A stretch of 64,000 bases of DNA from Bacillota bacterium (lineage in GTDB: Bacteria; Bacillota; Clostridia; Christensenellales; SZUA-584), in assembly GCA_023397655.1 (NCBI GenBank), contig JAEWTW010000007.1, forward strand, positions 1-64,000, given 5' to 3'. Under the pieces are notes generated by a model. It saw only the letters and a program-made list of their open reading frames with translations, was not told the origin of the DNA and searched no databases. The translations under genes were made by a program, and so were the position numbers. Positions 33,771 to 43,642 of the stretch are shown one piece after another. The stretch's first letter is position 1, and each line of letters opens with the position of its first letter.

Positions 33771-35222
33771 TCAGCCGGCCGCCTTCAGACCGTTGACGCC
33801 AGCCTCGCCCAACACCATCTGGATGATGCCCGGCAGAAAGTCTGCCCAGCCGAATTCGTCATATGTTTGTGCCCTCAATTGTCGCGCCTGCTCGTCCGGG
33901 CCGATGCTGAACTCCGTCCCAATCTCCGGCGTTATGGCGATGAAAGCGGGATTCGCAGGCCGATACGCCTTGATGGCGTTGTCCAGATCACGGAAGCGGA
34001 CGAGGGGCGTCTCCACGCCATCCATCATCAGCACCAGCCGTCCGTATTTGTAGCTGTAGACCATGCCCTCGGCTACGGATCGGGCATAATCCGTCATCGT
34101 ACCGCCCTGACCGTTCAGGCCGTAACGGTAGGCTTCCCTTTGCGGCGGATAGCCATCATTCAGCAGTGCAGACACTGCCGCCGCAAAGGCCTGTGAACGT
34201 TCGTCGCTGTGGTATGTGAGGAAAGGTTTGTTGTAGTACATGAACTGCCCGCGCTGATGAAGGTCCACATACAGCCGCGTGCGGGCGTCGGGCACATATG
34301 TATTGAAAAAACGGATCATGGCCCGGCTTTCGCTCTCCGACCCGAGGCGATAGCCCGGAAAGAAGTCCAGCGACGGCATTTCGTCGATATCAGCGGAGGA
34401 CTGCATACCTTCAAGCAGCATGCCGGCGTTGAGTGAGGGCATGTTGCGGTTCAAATCCACGCCATTTGCGTTGGACTTTCGGTCGGCGTCGCCGCCGTTC
34501 ATGATCAATTCGCGTCCGTCCGGGTTGACGAGCGGCACGCAAACGATGGTGACCTGTGCCAGCAGACGCCGCGTATACGTGTCCGATTCAGCTTTGATCA
34601 TCAGGTCATTCATCATCTTCACAAGGTAATCAGCACCGGCGAATTCGCGCGCGTGCACGCTGCCGGTCAGCAGTATCACGGGCTTATCTGAAGCAGGCAT
34701 ATCTTCTGCCTGAAGGTCTATCGTCACCATGTAGATGTTGCGGCCCTGTGCGCTGTCGCCGATGTCCAGCACATCAACGCCCTCGTACAGGTCCAGATTG
34801 AATAGTATGCTTTCTATTTCGGCGTAGCCGATCGGTTTGTGCAGATCAACTTCCAGCGGCTGCGGCGTGCCTCGGCGATTCAGCCATGACCATTCTATGG
34901 CCATGGCGTTGTCGTAATCCTCCGGCAGCATACCGGCAATGGCCAGGCTGCCGGCGGGCATTTCACTGTTGATGGCCGCGAGGTCCCATACCGCCTGATG
35001 CATGCCGGTGGGGATGCCCGTTCCGCCGAGACCTGCGGGACGGACGACGACGGCGCTTGCTGTGTTTGTAGAAAATGCAGAAAGAGCCGCACTCCCCGCT
35101 GTGAAACTGCCTGCGCCGGGGGTATCTGCGTACAGGAGCGTCATCAAACAAGCGCCCGCTACAGCGGCAAAAAGCGTGGTTTTGATCAAACTGATTATCG
35201 ACTGCGAACGTGAAGGCGGCAT
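33771..35222 (-). CDS. M14-family zinc carboxypeptidase, membrane-anchored or secreted
   Basis: ATG 35222 follows AGGAGG by nine bases; the frame extends further upstream without a site. The 483-residue protein has an uncleaved or signal-type helix (about residues 8-30), a linker, and an M14 domain: zinc ligands in SVHAREFAG (HxxE) and VDLHQRGQF, substrate-binding VNPDGRELI and NRNMPSLN, and catalytic Glu in ITPEIGTEF. It removes C-terminal residues, perhaps from cell-wall peptides. It converges on the S9 peptidase gene, with which it may share surface peptide breakdown. Confidence 0.88.
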   Translation of the reverse strand: MPPSRSQSIISLIKTTLFAAVAGACLMTLLYADTPGAGSFTAGSAALSAFSTNTASAVVVRPAGLGGTGIPTGMHQAVWDLAAINSEMPAGSLAIAGMLPEDYDNAMAIEWSWLNRRGTPQPLEVDLHKPIGYAEIESILFNLDLYEGVDVLDIGDSAQGRNIYMVTIDLQAEDMPASDKPVILLTGSVHAREFAGADYLVKMMNDLMIKAESDTYTRRLLAQVTIVCVPLVNPDGRELIMNGGDADRKSNANGVDLNRNMPSLNAGMLLEGMQSSADIDEMPSLDFFPGYRLGSESESRAMIRFFNTYVPDARTRLYVDLHQRGQFMYYNKPFLTYHSDERSQAFAAAVSALLNDGYPPQREAYRYGLNGQGGTMTDYARSVAEGMVYSYKYGRLVLMMDGVETPLVRFRDLDNAIKAYRPANPAFIAITPEIGTEFSIGPDEQARQLRAQTYDEFGWADFLPGIIQMVLGEAGVNGLKAAG

Positions 35223-35363
35223 CACGGAAGTCCTCCTGATATGACTATATAAGCGCAGCACCGGTTTGTCAATTTATGTCGGATTAGGCGGCAGGCTGTC
35301 CGCGTGCTGACGGATGGCGAAAACGATGGCTCAAAATGTGTCCTTACCGTCAAATACCTCTGT

Positions 35364-35389
35364 TTGACAGCGCCCGGCAGTGGTATAAT
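35364..35389 (+). promoter_or_regulatory. Extended -10 promoter of the FAD dehydrogenase gene
   Basis: TGGTATAAT (35381-35389) is an extended -10 box. A perfect TTGACA (35364-35369) is only 14 bases upstream, so recognition probably depends on the TG motif. Confidence 0.5.
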
Positions 35390-35428
35390 TAGTTATCAAC
35401 GTTTTGATTAAAGCTAAAGGGGAATTTC

Positions 35429-36805
35429 ATGAAGAGCAAACGAGCACATTACGACGTGGCCATCATCGGCGGCGGCATCGGCGGGCTGATGGCGGCACAC
35501 CGCCTGGCTATTTCCGATCCGGCTCTCAATATTATAATGCTGGAAAAGGGTACTGCACTGGAGCATCGCAGCTGCCCGATGATCACCAAAAAGTCAGCGA
35601 CGTGTATCCACTGCGCACACTGCGCCATCATGGAGGGTATGGCGGGCGCGGGGGCGTTCAGCGACGGAAAATATATCATTTCCACCGAATACGGCGGCTG
35701 GCTGACGGACTATCTGCCGTCCGCCACCGTGATCGATTATATTGAACAGGCGGATGCGCTGCTGGTGGGCTACGGTGCGACGACGGACAGGTATCAGCCC
35801 GACAATGAGCTCAAAAAGCTCTGCATCCAGCACGACCTGCACATGCAGCAGGCAAGCCTCAAGCACTTGGGGACGGATGCGAATTTTGAGACGATGAAGC
35901 ACATGGTGGCCGACGTGGCTCAGCGCGTGGAGATACTGACACGCACCGAGGTGCTGGACGTGGATAAGGACACGCACCGACTCACCACCAAAGACGGGGA
36001 ACTCACCGCGGACAGTATCATATTCGCTGTGGGGCGCGTGGGCAGCCGCATGTTCTCGAACTGGTGCCGCAAAAACGGCGTGGAGATGACCAACAATCAG
36101 GTGGATATCGGCGTGCGCGTGGAGCTGCCGTCCATGGTGTGGGAGCACTTCTCGCAGCGCATCTACGAACCGAAAATCTGGTACCGCAGCAAGCGCTACG
36201 GCGACACCACGCGTATGTTCTGCTTCAACGAGCGCGGCAGCGTGGTGATGGAAAATACCGACGGCGTGCTGACGGTAAACGGACATTCATATAAGGGCGA
36301 GGACAAGAAGACGCAGAACTCCAATTTCGCGCTGTTGTCCACTATACGGTTCACACAGCCGTTCAAGGAGCCTATCGAATATGCGCGCTATGTGGCGTCG
36401 CTCGCGAACCTCATCAGCGGCGGCAGCGTGCTGGTGCAGCGGCTGGGAGACCTCGAGGCTGGGCGGCGTACCGATGCCGCAAGGCTGCGCAAATCTACCA
36501 CCGCACCCACGCTGGACGTGGTGCCGGGGGACTTAAGCCTGTGCATGCCCAAGCGGCAGCTGGACAACATCATCGAAACACTGCATGCGTTGGACCGCGT
36601 ATCACCCGGCACGGCAAACCATGACACGCTGCTGTACGGCATCGAATGCAAATACTATTCCGCGCGGCCGGCGGCAGAGAACTTTGAGTTGGTTGGCTGC
36701 AAGGATATTTACGCGGTGGGCGACGGTGCGGGTTTTACGCGCTCGCTTTCGCACGCGGCTGCGCACGGCCTGTACGTGGCGGACCTCATCATGGAGAAGC
36801 GGTGA
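35429..36805 (+). CDS. FAD-dependent dehydrogenase of unknown substrate (COG2509-like)
   Basis: A 458-residue flavoprotein with the N-terminal dinucleotide fold IIGGGIGGLMAAHRL (near residues 12-26), a LEKG end of the second strand, a cysteine-rich segment CIHCAHCAIMEG (about 59-70), FAVGRVGSRM, and a C-terminal FAD motif YAVGDGAGFTRSLSHAAAHG. Family members are conserved in Clostridia but their substrates are unknown; the cysteine cluster suggests a bound iron-sulfur centre or redox cysteines. It ends by overlapping the GGDEF gene by one base, so both are likely co-transcribed. Confidence 0.82.
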   Translation: MKSKRAHYDVAIIGGGIGGLMAAHRLAISDPALNIIMLEKGTALEHRSCPMITKKSATCIHCAHCAIMEGMAGAGAFSDGKYIISTEYGGWLTDYLPSATVIDYIEQADALLVGYGATTDRYQPDNELKKLCIQHDLHMQQASLKHLGTDANFETMKHMVADVAQRVEILTRTEVLDVDKDTHRLTTKDGELTADSIIFAVGRVGSRMFSNWCRKNGVEMTNNQVDIGVRVELPSMVWEHFSQRIYEPKIWYRSKRYGDTTRMFCFNERGSVVMENTDGVLTVNGHSYKGEDKKTQNSNFALLSTIRFTQPFKEPIEYARYVASLANLISGGSVLVQRLGDLEAGRRTDAARLRKSTTAPTLDVVPGDLSLCMPKRQLDNIIETLHALDRVSPGTANHDTLLYGIECKYYSARPAAENFELVGCKDIYAVGDGAGFTRSLSHAAAHGLYVADLIMEKR

Positions 36806-37917
36806 TGATGAAGCTGTTTTTCATCGGGCGGCGGGCGGCGCTGAACCCTTTTAACAACTACCGGCTTGTCGCGCTGCGGCCCATCATCAGGGCGCTCATC
36901 GTGTTGGTCGCTGTTTTTAACGCGTTGCTGCTGATTCCTGACCTGATAAATCTGAAAGGAGCGGCAGCAACAACCGTACTCATATTGAGGGCTGTTTACA
37001 GCCTGTTGGTGCTTTCCGCATTCTGGTGGATGGTGAAGCTGAAATCATTTCAGCTCTATTCGGATCTGATCACAATGATGGAAGCTGCCGCACTGCTGGT
37101 TTTTCTGGTCGTGTTCTGCCTTTATCCCCAGCCGGACTTTACGATACAGGTGCTGGGTATGATGGTGATTATTCTGCTCATCTATTTGGTACCGAACAAA
37201 TGGCTTAATATGAACGTTGTGGCGGCCGCGGGCGTTCTCAGCTTCTTGGCGTGTGAATTGTTTATCGTCAAGGGAATAGAGGCCGGACAGATCACAGCGG
37301 GTATGATTTATCTTTTGGTGGTGTCGGTGCTGTGCTCCATATTCTCTCTGCATATACGGGCTTACCAGTACCGGGAGTATATATCCCGTGTCGATCTGCT
37401 GCGCGACTATGCGACGGATCCGCTGACGCGCCTGGGCAACCGCGTGAAACTGGAGGAGGAAGCCGCCAAGTGGATGGACTGGTCGCTTAAGTTCGGGGTG
37501 CCGCTTTCACTGATCGTGATGGACGTGGACGATATGAAGCAGGTGAACGATACCTATGGTCATGTAAAGGGCGATGCGGTGCTCTGCCAAATGGCGGAGG
37601 AGCTGTTCGCCAATCTGCGCAAGAACGATGTGTGCGTGCGCTGGGGCGGGGATGAGTTTATGCTGCTACTGCCCAATACGCATATGCGTGAGGCGGAGAA
37701 GCTGGCCCGTCGTGTTCAGCAGGCAATCAGCAGCCGTACGTTCGACCCGCCGGTGAAGCTGACTTGCAGCTTTGGCATTGCGCCGATGCAGCCGGACCTC
37801 AGCTTGAGCGCGCTGATCGCCAAGGCTGACGAGTCGATGTATGCGGCGAAGAAACTCGGTAAGAATGCTGTTCAAACGGCACCGTGGCAGGTGTCCGGGA
37901 CGGATATGCCAGTCTGA
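36805..37917 (+). CDS. Membrane-bound diguanylate cyclase (GGDEF)
   Basis: ATG 36805 overlaps the previous stop codon. The 370-residue protein has an N-terminal region of about six membrane helices (residues 25-190) and a GGDEF domain. The active site is the canonical GGDEF with the VDDMKQVND metal segment, and the product-inhibition site RKND sits five residues before it, as in feedback-regulated cyclases. It should make cyclic di-GMP in response to an unknown membrane signal. No phosphodiesterase is nearby. The surface-fibre operon further along the window is a possible but unproven target. Confidence 0.9.
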   Translation: MMKLFFIGRRAALNPFNNYRLVALRPIIRALIVLVAVFNALLLIPDLINLKGAAATTVLILRAVYSLLVLSAFWWMVKLKSFQLYSDLITMMEAAALLVFLVVFCLYPQPDFTIQVLGMMVIILLIYLVPNKWLNMNVVAAAGVLSFLACELFIVKGIEAGQITAGMIYLLVVSVLCSIFSLHIRAYQYREYISRVDLLRDYATDPLTRLGNRVKLEEEAAKWMDWSLKFGVPLSLIVMDVDDMKQVNDTYGHVKGDAVLCQMAEELFANLRKNDVCVRWGGDEFMLLLPNTHMREAEKLARRVQQAISSRTFDPPVKLTCSFGIAPMQPDLSLSALIAKADESMYAAKKLGKNAVQTAPWQVSGTDMPV

Positions 37918-37944
37918 CAGCCGGACATAGGGTAAAGCAGTATG

Positions 37945-37970
37945 CACCGCAGGTTTATGCGGTGTTTTTA
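37945..37970 (+). terminator. Rho-independent terminator after the diguanylate cyclase gene
   Basis: CACCGCA (37945-37951) and TGCGGTG (37958-37964) with a 6-base loop and TTTTTA following. Confidence 0.85.
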
Positions 37971-38059
37971 TATGCTCCGGCATATAAGAGCCTGAGGCCT
38001 TTACTGCAATGGCAGCAAGTGGTATACTGCGACATGAGAATGATGCTTGGAGGGCAGAT

Positions 38060-38779
38060 ATGATCGAGATAAAAGGGGTATCGAAAACTTACGGCGGACG
38101 CGTGAAAGCGGTGGACAATATCTCTCTGATGGTGGAACCGGGCAGCATATACGGCTTCCTTGGGCCCAATGGTGCGGGTAAGACGACGACGATCAAACTG
38201 ATCGCCGGTATCATACAGCCGGACAGCGGCACAATTAGCGTGAACGGGTATGACACTGCCCGGGACGCAGTGAAGGCCAAGATGTCCATCGGCTTTGTCC
38301 CGGACGATCCCAATATATTTGTGCATTTGAAAGGCGTGGAATATCTGAAGTTTATGGCAGATATATACGAGGTGGAGGCAAGCCAGCGCCAGAGCGTGAT
38401 TGCTTCTCTGGCCGAGCGGTTTGACATGACCAAAGCGCTGGGCGACAAGATACAGAGCTACTCGCACGGCATGCGCCAGAAGATCGTGATCATGGGTGCG
38501 CTGATGCACAAGCCCAAGGTATGGATACTCGACGAGCCGATGACGGGGCTGGATCCCAAGTCCGCGTTTGAGCTGAAGTCGATGATGCGTGAGCACGCGG
38601 ATGCGGGCAGCACGGTATTCTTCTCCACACACGTGCTGGAGGTGGCCGAGAAGGTATGCGACAACGTGGCGGTGATCAGCGCGGGACACATACTGTATGC
38701 GGGCGGCATGAGCGGGCTTAAAGCCAGCAGCGATTCGTCGCTGGAAAAGATGTTTTTGGAGATGACGGAACATGCGTAA
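38060..38779 (+). CDS. ABC-2 type transporter ATP-binding protein
   Basis: ATG 38060 follows GGAGG by six bases; the upstream extension is not used. The 239-residue ATPase has Walker A GPNGAGKT (about residue 36-43), a YSHGMRQK signature, and Walker B VWILDEPMTGLDP, typical of the CcmA/NatA-like exporters. It overlaps the permease start by 8 bases, showing coupled translation. Substrate is unknown. All catalytic motifs are present, including the switch His in FFSTHVLE. Confidence 0.92.
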   Translation: MIEIKGVSKTYGGRVKAVDNISLMVEPGSIYGFLGPNGAGKTTTIKLIAGIIQPDSGTISVNGYDTARDAVKAKMSIGFVPDDPNIFVHLKGVEYLKFMADIYEVEASQRQSVIASLAERFDMTKALGDKIQSYSHGMRQKIVIMGALMHKPKVWILDEPMTGLDPKSAFELKSMMREHADAGSTVFFSTHVLEVAEKVCDNVAVISAGHILYAGGMSGLKASSDSSLEKMFLEMTEHA

Positions 38780-40406
38780 GATATGGGTACTGCTGAAAGC
38801 GCTGCTGAAGAGCGGCAGCGCGTTCTCGTCGCAGAAGAAAGGACGCCAATGGTGGGTGCCGCTGCTGCTGGGATTCGCGTTCCTCATGTTCGCGTTTTCC
38901 GTGGGGATGATGGCGCTGGGCCTTTACGACGCGGCGGCGCAGGTGGGAGCGCAGGGCATTATTGTGTCGCTGGCGCTGGGCGCGACGTCCGTCGTGATAT
39001 TCTTCTTCGGCATTTTTTATGTGGTTTCGGTGATGTATCACGCGGACGACGTACAGTTGCTGCTGGCGCTGCCCGTGCGGCCATATCAGATACTGGGCGC
39101 CAAGCTACTGACCCTGATCATCTACGAGTATATATTTGAATCGTTTATACTGCTGCCAATATTGGTGGTGTTTGGCATCAAGAGCGGCGCGGGCTTACCT
39201 TATATACTCTATTCGGTGATATTGTTCGCGATCCTGCCTATCATCGCGCTCACGATGGCGTCGGCACTGGTGATGCTCGTGATGCGCTTCACCAGCTTCG
39301 GCAAGAACAAGCAGGCGTTCAAGTTCGTGGGCGGCATCATTGCGATGGCGCTGGCCATCGGCCTCAACGTGGGGCTGCAGAGCGCGGCGAATAATTTCAC
39401 GCCGGATCAGCTTACGGCACTGGCCAGCGGTTCCTCGTCGCTCATCGGTGTGGTGGAGCGCATATTCCCCGGCATCGGCTTTGCGTCGCAGGCGCTGCTG
39501 CGCAGCACGGAGCTGGCCGGGCTTTGGAACCTGCTGCTTTTTGTGCTGTGTTCTGCGGCGGCGGCGGGCATATTCCTGCTGTTGGGCCAACTGCTCTACT
39601 TTAAAGGCTTGGCGGGGGTATCTGAGGCGGCGGCAAAAAGGCGCGCGCTATCGGCGGAACAGCTGGGCAAAAGCACGGCGGGTTCGTCCGCCGTCCGGTC
39701 GTATGTCGCTAAAGAGCTGCGTATGCTGACGCGTTCGCCCATCGCCTTCCTCAACTGCGTGGTGATGAACTTCATCTGGCCAGTGCTGGTGCTTGTGATG
39801 ATCGTCAGCGGCAACGGTTCTTTATCCACATTGAGCGGCATGATGGGCGGCTTCGACGCGGGCAGCGCCGTGGCAGTGTTGGTGGGCATCAGCGCATTCA
39901 TTTCCGGCGCCAACGCGATCACCAGCACGGCGATATCGCGCGAGGGGCGTTCACTGTATTTTATGAAATACATCCCCATGTCGATGGAAAAGCAGCTGAC
40001 AGCCAAGCTGTATACCGGTATGCTGCTGTCCGTCATCGGCATAGTGCTGCTGGCGGTGCTGGCGGTGGTGGTGGGCATTGGCGTACTGACGGCACTGATT
40101 GCACTGGCGCTCAGCCTCATCGCGCTGACGGCAAGCTCGCTGGCGGGTCTGCTGATCGACGCGTCGCGCCCCAAGCTGAACTGGACAAATGAACAGCAGG
40201 CCATCAAACAGAACCTGAACGTGATGCTGCACATGCTGGTGGGGCTGCTGCTCGCGGCAGTGATCATTATCCCCGTACTGATTCTGGGCATGCCGCTGGC
40301 CTTGGCGTGTGTTTACATATTGCTGGTGACGGGCGTGATGGCGCTGCTGATGTGGCGCGGCATGGTGCGCGGTTCGGCAAGGCGCCTTGAGGCGATGGAC
40401 GCATAA
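38772..40406 (+). CDS. ABC-2 type transporter permease, two-half (ABC exporter family)
   Basis: A 544-residue, strongly hydrophobic protein with about twelve membrane helices in two halves around a charged segment at about residues 285-325 (AAAKRRALSAEQ). It forms the membrane part of the exporter with the preceding ATPase. The N-terminal segment (KALLKSGSAF, FSSQKKGRQWW) is typical of large Clostridial ABC-2 permeases annotated as putative. The substrate is unknown; lipid, peptide or antibiotic export are all possible. No biosynthetic genes are close by to help. Confidence 0.82.
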   Translation: MRKIWVLLKALLKSGSAFSSQKKGRQWWVPLLLGFAFLMFAFSVGMMALGLYDAAAQVGAQGIIVSLALGATSVVIFFFGIFYVVSVMYHADDVQLLLALPVRPYQILGAKLLTLIIYEYIFESFILLPILVVFGIKSGAGLPYILYSVILFAILPIIALTMASALVMLVMRFTSFGKNKQAFKFVGGIIAMALAIGLNVGLQSAANNFTPDQLTALASGSSSLIGVVERIFPGIGFASQALLRSTELAGLWNLLLFVLCSAAAAGIFLLLGQLLYFKGLAGVSEAAAKRRALSAEQLGKSTAGSSAVRSYVAKELRMLTRSPIAFLNCVVMNFIWPVLVLVMIVSGNGSLSTLSGMMGGFDAGSAVAVLVGISAFISGANAITSTAISREGRSLYFMKYIPMSMEKQLTAKLYTGMLLSVIGIVLLAVLAVVVGIGVLTALIALALSLIALTASSLAGLLIDASRPKLNWTNEQQAIKQNLNVMLHMLVGLLLAAVIIIPVLILGMPLALACVYILLVTGVMALLMWRGMVRGSARRLEAMDA

Positions 40407-40464
40407 TATCTGATTAACCACATGTGAACTGGAGGAGACTGGCTGACGGATAACTGAGGATATT

Positions 40465-40833
40465 ATGCCTGAAAAAGCGTGGGTCTTAATATTATTTGGA
40501 ATAATATATTTGATAGCCGGTTTAAGTGCTGGCTTTAGGCTGGATGAACAAGTCGGCTACCCTTTTGAAGGCAGGCATATCGTCAAGCTGTCTAAGCGCG
40601 CCAAGAATTTTTTTGTATTTCAAAATAAAAGAGGCAGGAGATACTTCTTTCGCGCTGCTGTCATTCAGCAGTTATTTGGATATTTTCAGTTGTTATTATT
40701 TATTGGGGTCAGCTTCACGCCAAATATCGAAGCAGGTTTAATTCTGTTTATGGTAATAGGATGCCTTGAAACGACCTATGTTTTAGGGGTAGTCCTGTAC
40801 TATAAGATACTAAAGAAAATAAAACAAAGGTAA
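40465..40833 (+). CDS. Small three-helix membrane protein of unknown function
   Basis: A 122-residue protein with a weak GAGGA site. It has three hydrophobic helices (about residues 5-22, 66-82 and 87-110) and a basic loop (LSKRAKNFF, NKRGRRYF) expected in the cytoplasm. It follows the ABC exporter by 58 bases. Base composition is more AT-rich than its neighbours. I do not recognise the family. Confidence 0.55.
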   Translation: MPEKAWVLILFGIIYLIAGLSAGFRLDEQVGYPFEGRHIVKLSKRAKNFFVFQNKRGRRYFFRAAVIQQLFGYFQLLLFIGVSFTPNIEAGLILFMVIGCLETTYVLGVVLYYKILKKIKQR

Positions 40834-40884
40834 AGCAGAGGAAAATATTGCTTGATACAAGGGGTTACGGGGAACAAATACACA

Positions 40885-40913
40885 TTGTGGCGTTTGGCAG
40901 TATGCGGTATAAT
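40885..40913 (+). promoter_or_regulatory. Sigma-A promoter of lemA
   Basis: TTGTGG (40885-40890), 17-base spacer and a perfect TATAAT (40908-40913), 32 bases before the lemA start. Confidence 0.65.
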
Positions 40914-40945
40914 AGAGGTAACCTCATGAAAGGAAGTGGTTCAGT

Positions 40946-41500
40946 ATGTTGATCGGCATTATTATCGGTGCGGTGCTGCTGATACTCATCATCTGGTTCA
41001 TCGCTTCTTACAACGGCTTCGTCAGGCTGAAGAACAGCATTGAAGAAGCGTTCTCGACGATGGACGTCTACTTAAAGAAAAGATACGACCTGATCCCCAA
41101 TCTGGTGGAGACGGTGAAGGGCTATGCCAAGCATGAGAAGGAAACGCTAGAGCGCGTGATGGCGGCGCGCAACGCGGCGGCCTCGGCGACAACGGTGGAG
41201 GGGCGCGTGGAAGGCGAGAACATGCTGCAGAGCACGCTGAAAAACCTGTTCGCCGTGGCGGAGGCTTACCCGGACCTCAAGGCCAATGTGAACTTCTTGG
41301 AGCTGCAGGGTGAACTGCGGCGTATTGAAGACGAGATCGCCAACTCAAGGAAGTACTACAACGCCATCGTCAAGACATACAACACCAAGCGCGAGGTGTT
41401 CCCCAGCTCCATCGTGGCGGGCATGTTCCATTTCGAGAAGAAGCCATTGTTCGAGGTGGGCTCGGAGGCGGAGCGCGAGAACGTCAGGGTGCAGTTCTGA
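40946..41500 (+). CDS. lemA: LemA family membrane protein
   Basis: A 184-residue protein with one N-terminal membrane helix (about residues 2-23) and a long helical bundle. The family marks are YNGFVRLKNSIEEAFS, the KKRYDLIPNLVETVKGYAKHE stretch split by the helix turn, and the C-terminal YNTKREVFPSSIVA. LemA proteins are widespread with no settled function. AGGAAGTGG lies before the start. It precedes a DUF2207 gene, a recurrent neighbour pairing in Firmicutes, which suggests joint action in the envelope. Confidence 0.93.
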   Translation: MLIGIIIGAVLLILIIWFIASYNGFVRLKNSIEEAFSTMDVYLKKRYDLIPNLVETVKGYAKHEKETLERVMAARNAAASATTVEGRVEGENMLQSTLKNLFAVAEAYPDLKANVNFLELQGELRRIEDEIANSRKYYNAIVKTYNTKREVFPSSIVAGMFHFEKKPLFEVGSEAERENVRVQF

Positions 41501-41521
41501 TTTCGGATAATGACAGCTTTG

Positions 41522-41554
41522 AACGGCGCATCGGATGGAAGATGCGCCGTTTTG
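41522..41554 (+). terminator. Hairpin with short T-run between lemA and the DUF2207 gene
   Basis: ACGGCGCATC (41523-41532) and GATGCGCCGT (41541-41550) form a perfect 10-base-pair stem with an 8-base loop, followed by TTTG. It may give partial termination. Confidence 0.6.
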
Positions 41555-41591
41555 TCCTGCGCGGATTAGCGCAGCGGGAGGGGAGGATCGG

Positions 41592-43529
41592 ATGAAAAAG
41601 ATTTTGCTGGCGGTGATGGCGGCGGCTCTGCTGCTGCTCTGCTTCCCGATGGCGGCCAGCGCCGACGAGGCGTATGACATCACCAGCTACGACGTGCACA
41701 TCACGGTGGCGGAGAACAACGTGATCGACGTGGTGGAGCGGCTGACGCTTAATTTCACGGAGCAGCGGCATGGCTTCTATTACTACCTGCAGGACCGGGG
41801 CACGGCGTACCGGGAAGTCAATGGCGAGTCTGACCCGGTTAGATATCGTTACAAGGTGTCTGACTTTGATGTTCAGGGCTACAAGTTTGAGTTGTCCCGC
41901 GAAGATGGTTATTATTCCGGCGACAGCTTTATGAAGGCGCAGATCGGTGATCCCGATACGTATGTCTATGGCGAGCAGGTGTACGTCATCACCTACAAGG
42001 CCAATCTGGGCGACAACGGCGTCGATGCCTTCGATGAATTTTACCGTAACCTCATCATGTGCCACGCGGACGATACGATCGGCAGCGCGAGCTTCATCAT
42101 CGAGCTGCCTAAGGATTTCGACGAATCCACTGTCAGCTTTACGCTGGGACCGTATGGCTCCATTAACGAGGGCGATGTGGTCTGGGAGAAGAACGGCAGC
42201 ACGATACAAGGGTATATCACGCGCCCGATGGACGGCGGAGATATACTGACGGCGAGGATGCAGTTCCCGGACGATTATTTTACCGGAGAGACAGACCCGG
42301 AGGCAGCCTGGAACGCATTCATCTACGTGGTGAGCGGGCTGTGCGTGCTGCTGGCGGTATTGCTGTGGCTGATGCTGGGGCGCGACGACCCGGTGTATCC
42401 CACGGTGGAGTTCTATGCGCCGGAGGGCATGACGCCCGCTGAGGCCGGTTACGTGATCGACGGCTGCGTGGACAACAAGGACGTGGTGGCGCTGATACTC
42501 TACTGGGCAGATAAAGGGTATCTCGATATCGTCCAGCGTGATAAGCATGATTTCGATTTTGTGAAAAAGCGCGAACCGGAAGGGCTGAAGCGCTTTGAAC
42601 AAACGATGTTCAGCAAGCTGTTCGCGGGCGGCGATACCGTGTCCGTCAGCTCCTTGAAATATACTTTCTACAACACCATGGAAGCCACCAAGACAAGCGT
42701 GACCAACCACTTTGAGGGTTCAAAGGAGCGGCGCGTGTTCACCAAAGCGTCCATGAGCGCCCGCGGCTGGATGAGCCTTCTTACGATGCTCCCTGTAGCC
42801 GTGACGCTGTTCCGTAACGTGTATGTGGACAGCGGATTTATATTTGCGGCCATTGCCACGGTGGCGATAGCGCTGCTTATCAGCTGGCCGGTGTTTATGC
42901 TGGTGCGGTTGCTGGAGAAGTGGCGTTCCACCAAGCCCGGAACAAAAGCGGCAACGCTGATCGGCTCCATCGTACTCTTGACCTTTGTGATGGTGCTGTA
43001 TATATTCCTCGTTCCGATTATGTTCCCCTCTGCGAATATGACGAGTACTTTGATAACAGCGGCCGTAACACTGATTCTGATGCTGCTGACGGCGATCATG
43101 CGCAAACGCTCGCCGCAGGGCAGCCAGTGGTACGGCAAGCTGCTGGGCTTCAAGAACTTCATCGACAAGGCGGAGAAGGACAGGATACTCACGCTGGTGG
43201 AACAAAACCCGTCCTACTACTACAACGTGCTGCCATATGCTTATGTGCTGGGCGTGACGGATAAGTGGGCGAAAAACTTTGAGGGTATCGGCATTCAGCC
43301 GCCGTCCTGGTACTACGGGTATTACGGCTCGCCGATGTTCAACACGATACTGTTCACTTCCATGCTGACGCACAATATGTCCGGCTTCCAGAGCGCGATG
43401 ACGTCCAAACCGCAGTCCTCGGGCAGCGGCGGCTTTGGCGGCGGCGGATACTCGGGCGGCGGGTTCTCGGGCGGCGGCGGGTTCTCAGGCGGCGGCTTCG
43501 GCGGCGGCGGCGCGGGCGGCAGCTGGTAG
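41592..43529 (+). CDS. DUF2207 domain membrane protein with Gly-rich tail
   Basis: ATG 41592 follows GGAGG by five bases. The 645-residue protein has a signal peptide (cut after about ASA), an extracellular DUF2207 domain (about 25-235, with VVERLTLNFTEQ and FDEFYRNL), a membrane helix near 245-265, a cytoplasmic winged-helix-like part, two to four more helices at about 390-480, and a C-terminal Gly/Ser-rich tail ending GGSW. Function is unknown; the tail is typical of the family and may be flexible at the membrane. It is paired with lemA. Confidence 0.85.
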   Translation: MKKILLAVMAAALLLLCFPMAASADEAYDITSYDVHITVAENNVIDVVERLTLNFTEQRHGFYYYLQDRGTAYREVNGESDPVRYRYKVSDFDVQGYKFELSREDGYYSGDSFMKAQIGDPDTYVYGEQVYVITYKANLGDNGVDAFDEFYRNLIMCHADDTIGSASFIIELPKDFDESTVSFTLGPYGSINEGDVVWEKNGSTIQGYITRPMDGGDILTARMQFPDDYFTGETDPEAAWNAFIYVVSGLCVLLAVLLWLMLGRDDPVYPTVEFYAPEGMTPAEAGYVIDGCVDNKDVVALILYWADKGYLDIVQRDKHDFDFVKKREPEGLKRFEQTMFSKLFAGGDTVSVSSLKYTFYNTMEATKTSVTNHFEGSKERRVFTKASMSARGWMSLLTMLPVAVTLFRNVYVDSGFIFAAIATVAIALLISWPVFMLVRLLEKWRSTKPGTKAATLIGSIVLLTFVMVLYIFLVPIMFPSANMTSTLITAAVTLILMLLTAIMRKRSPQGSQWYGKLLGFKNFIDKAEKDRILTLVEQNPSYYYNVLPYAYVLGVTDKWAKNFEGIGIQPPSWYYGYYGSPMFNTILFTSMLTHNMSGFQSAMTSKPQSSGSGGFGGGGYSGGGFSGGGGFSGGGFGGGGAGGSW

Positions 43530-43593
43530 GCCTGAGATCAGTCCGCGAGGTCACGCTGGCTGGTTAAAACGTATAAATCTATGAGGACACACA

Positions 43594-43622
43594 AAAAGGG
43601 CTCAACATGAGCCCTTTTGTTT
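43594..43622. terminator. Bidirectional terminator between convergent genes
   Basis: AAAAGGGCTCA (43594-43604) and TGAGCCCTTTT (43608-43618) form an 11-base-pair stem with a 3-base loop, with T-runs on both strands. It serves the DUF2207 gene and the reverse-strand hydrolase. Confidence 0.85.
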
Positions 43623-43642
43623 ATATCTGCAAACGGCTGTAT

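Noticed and set aside
43430..43525. GGCGGC-rich repeats as a possible CRISPR or satellite
   Set aside because: They encode the Gly-rich tail of the DUF2207 protein in frame; no spacers or regular unit.
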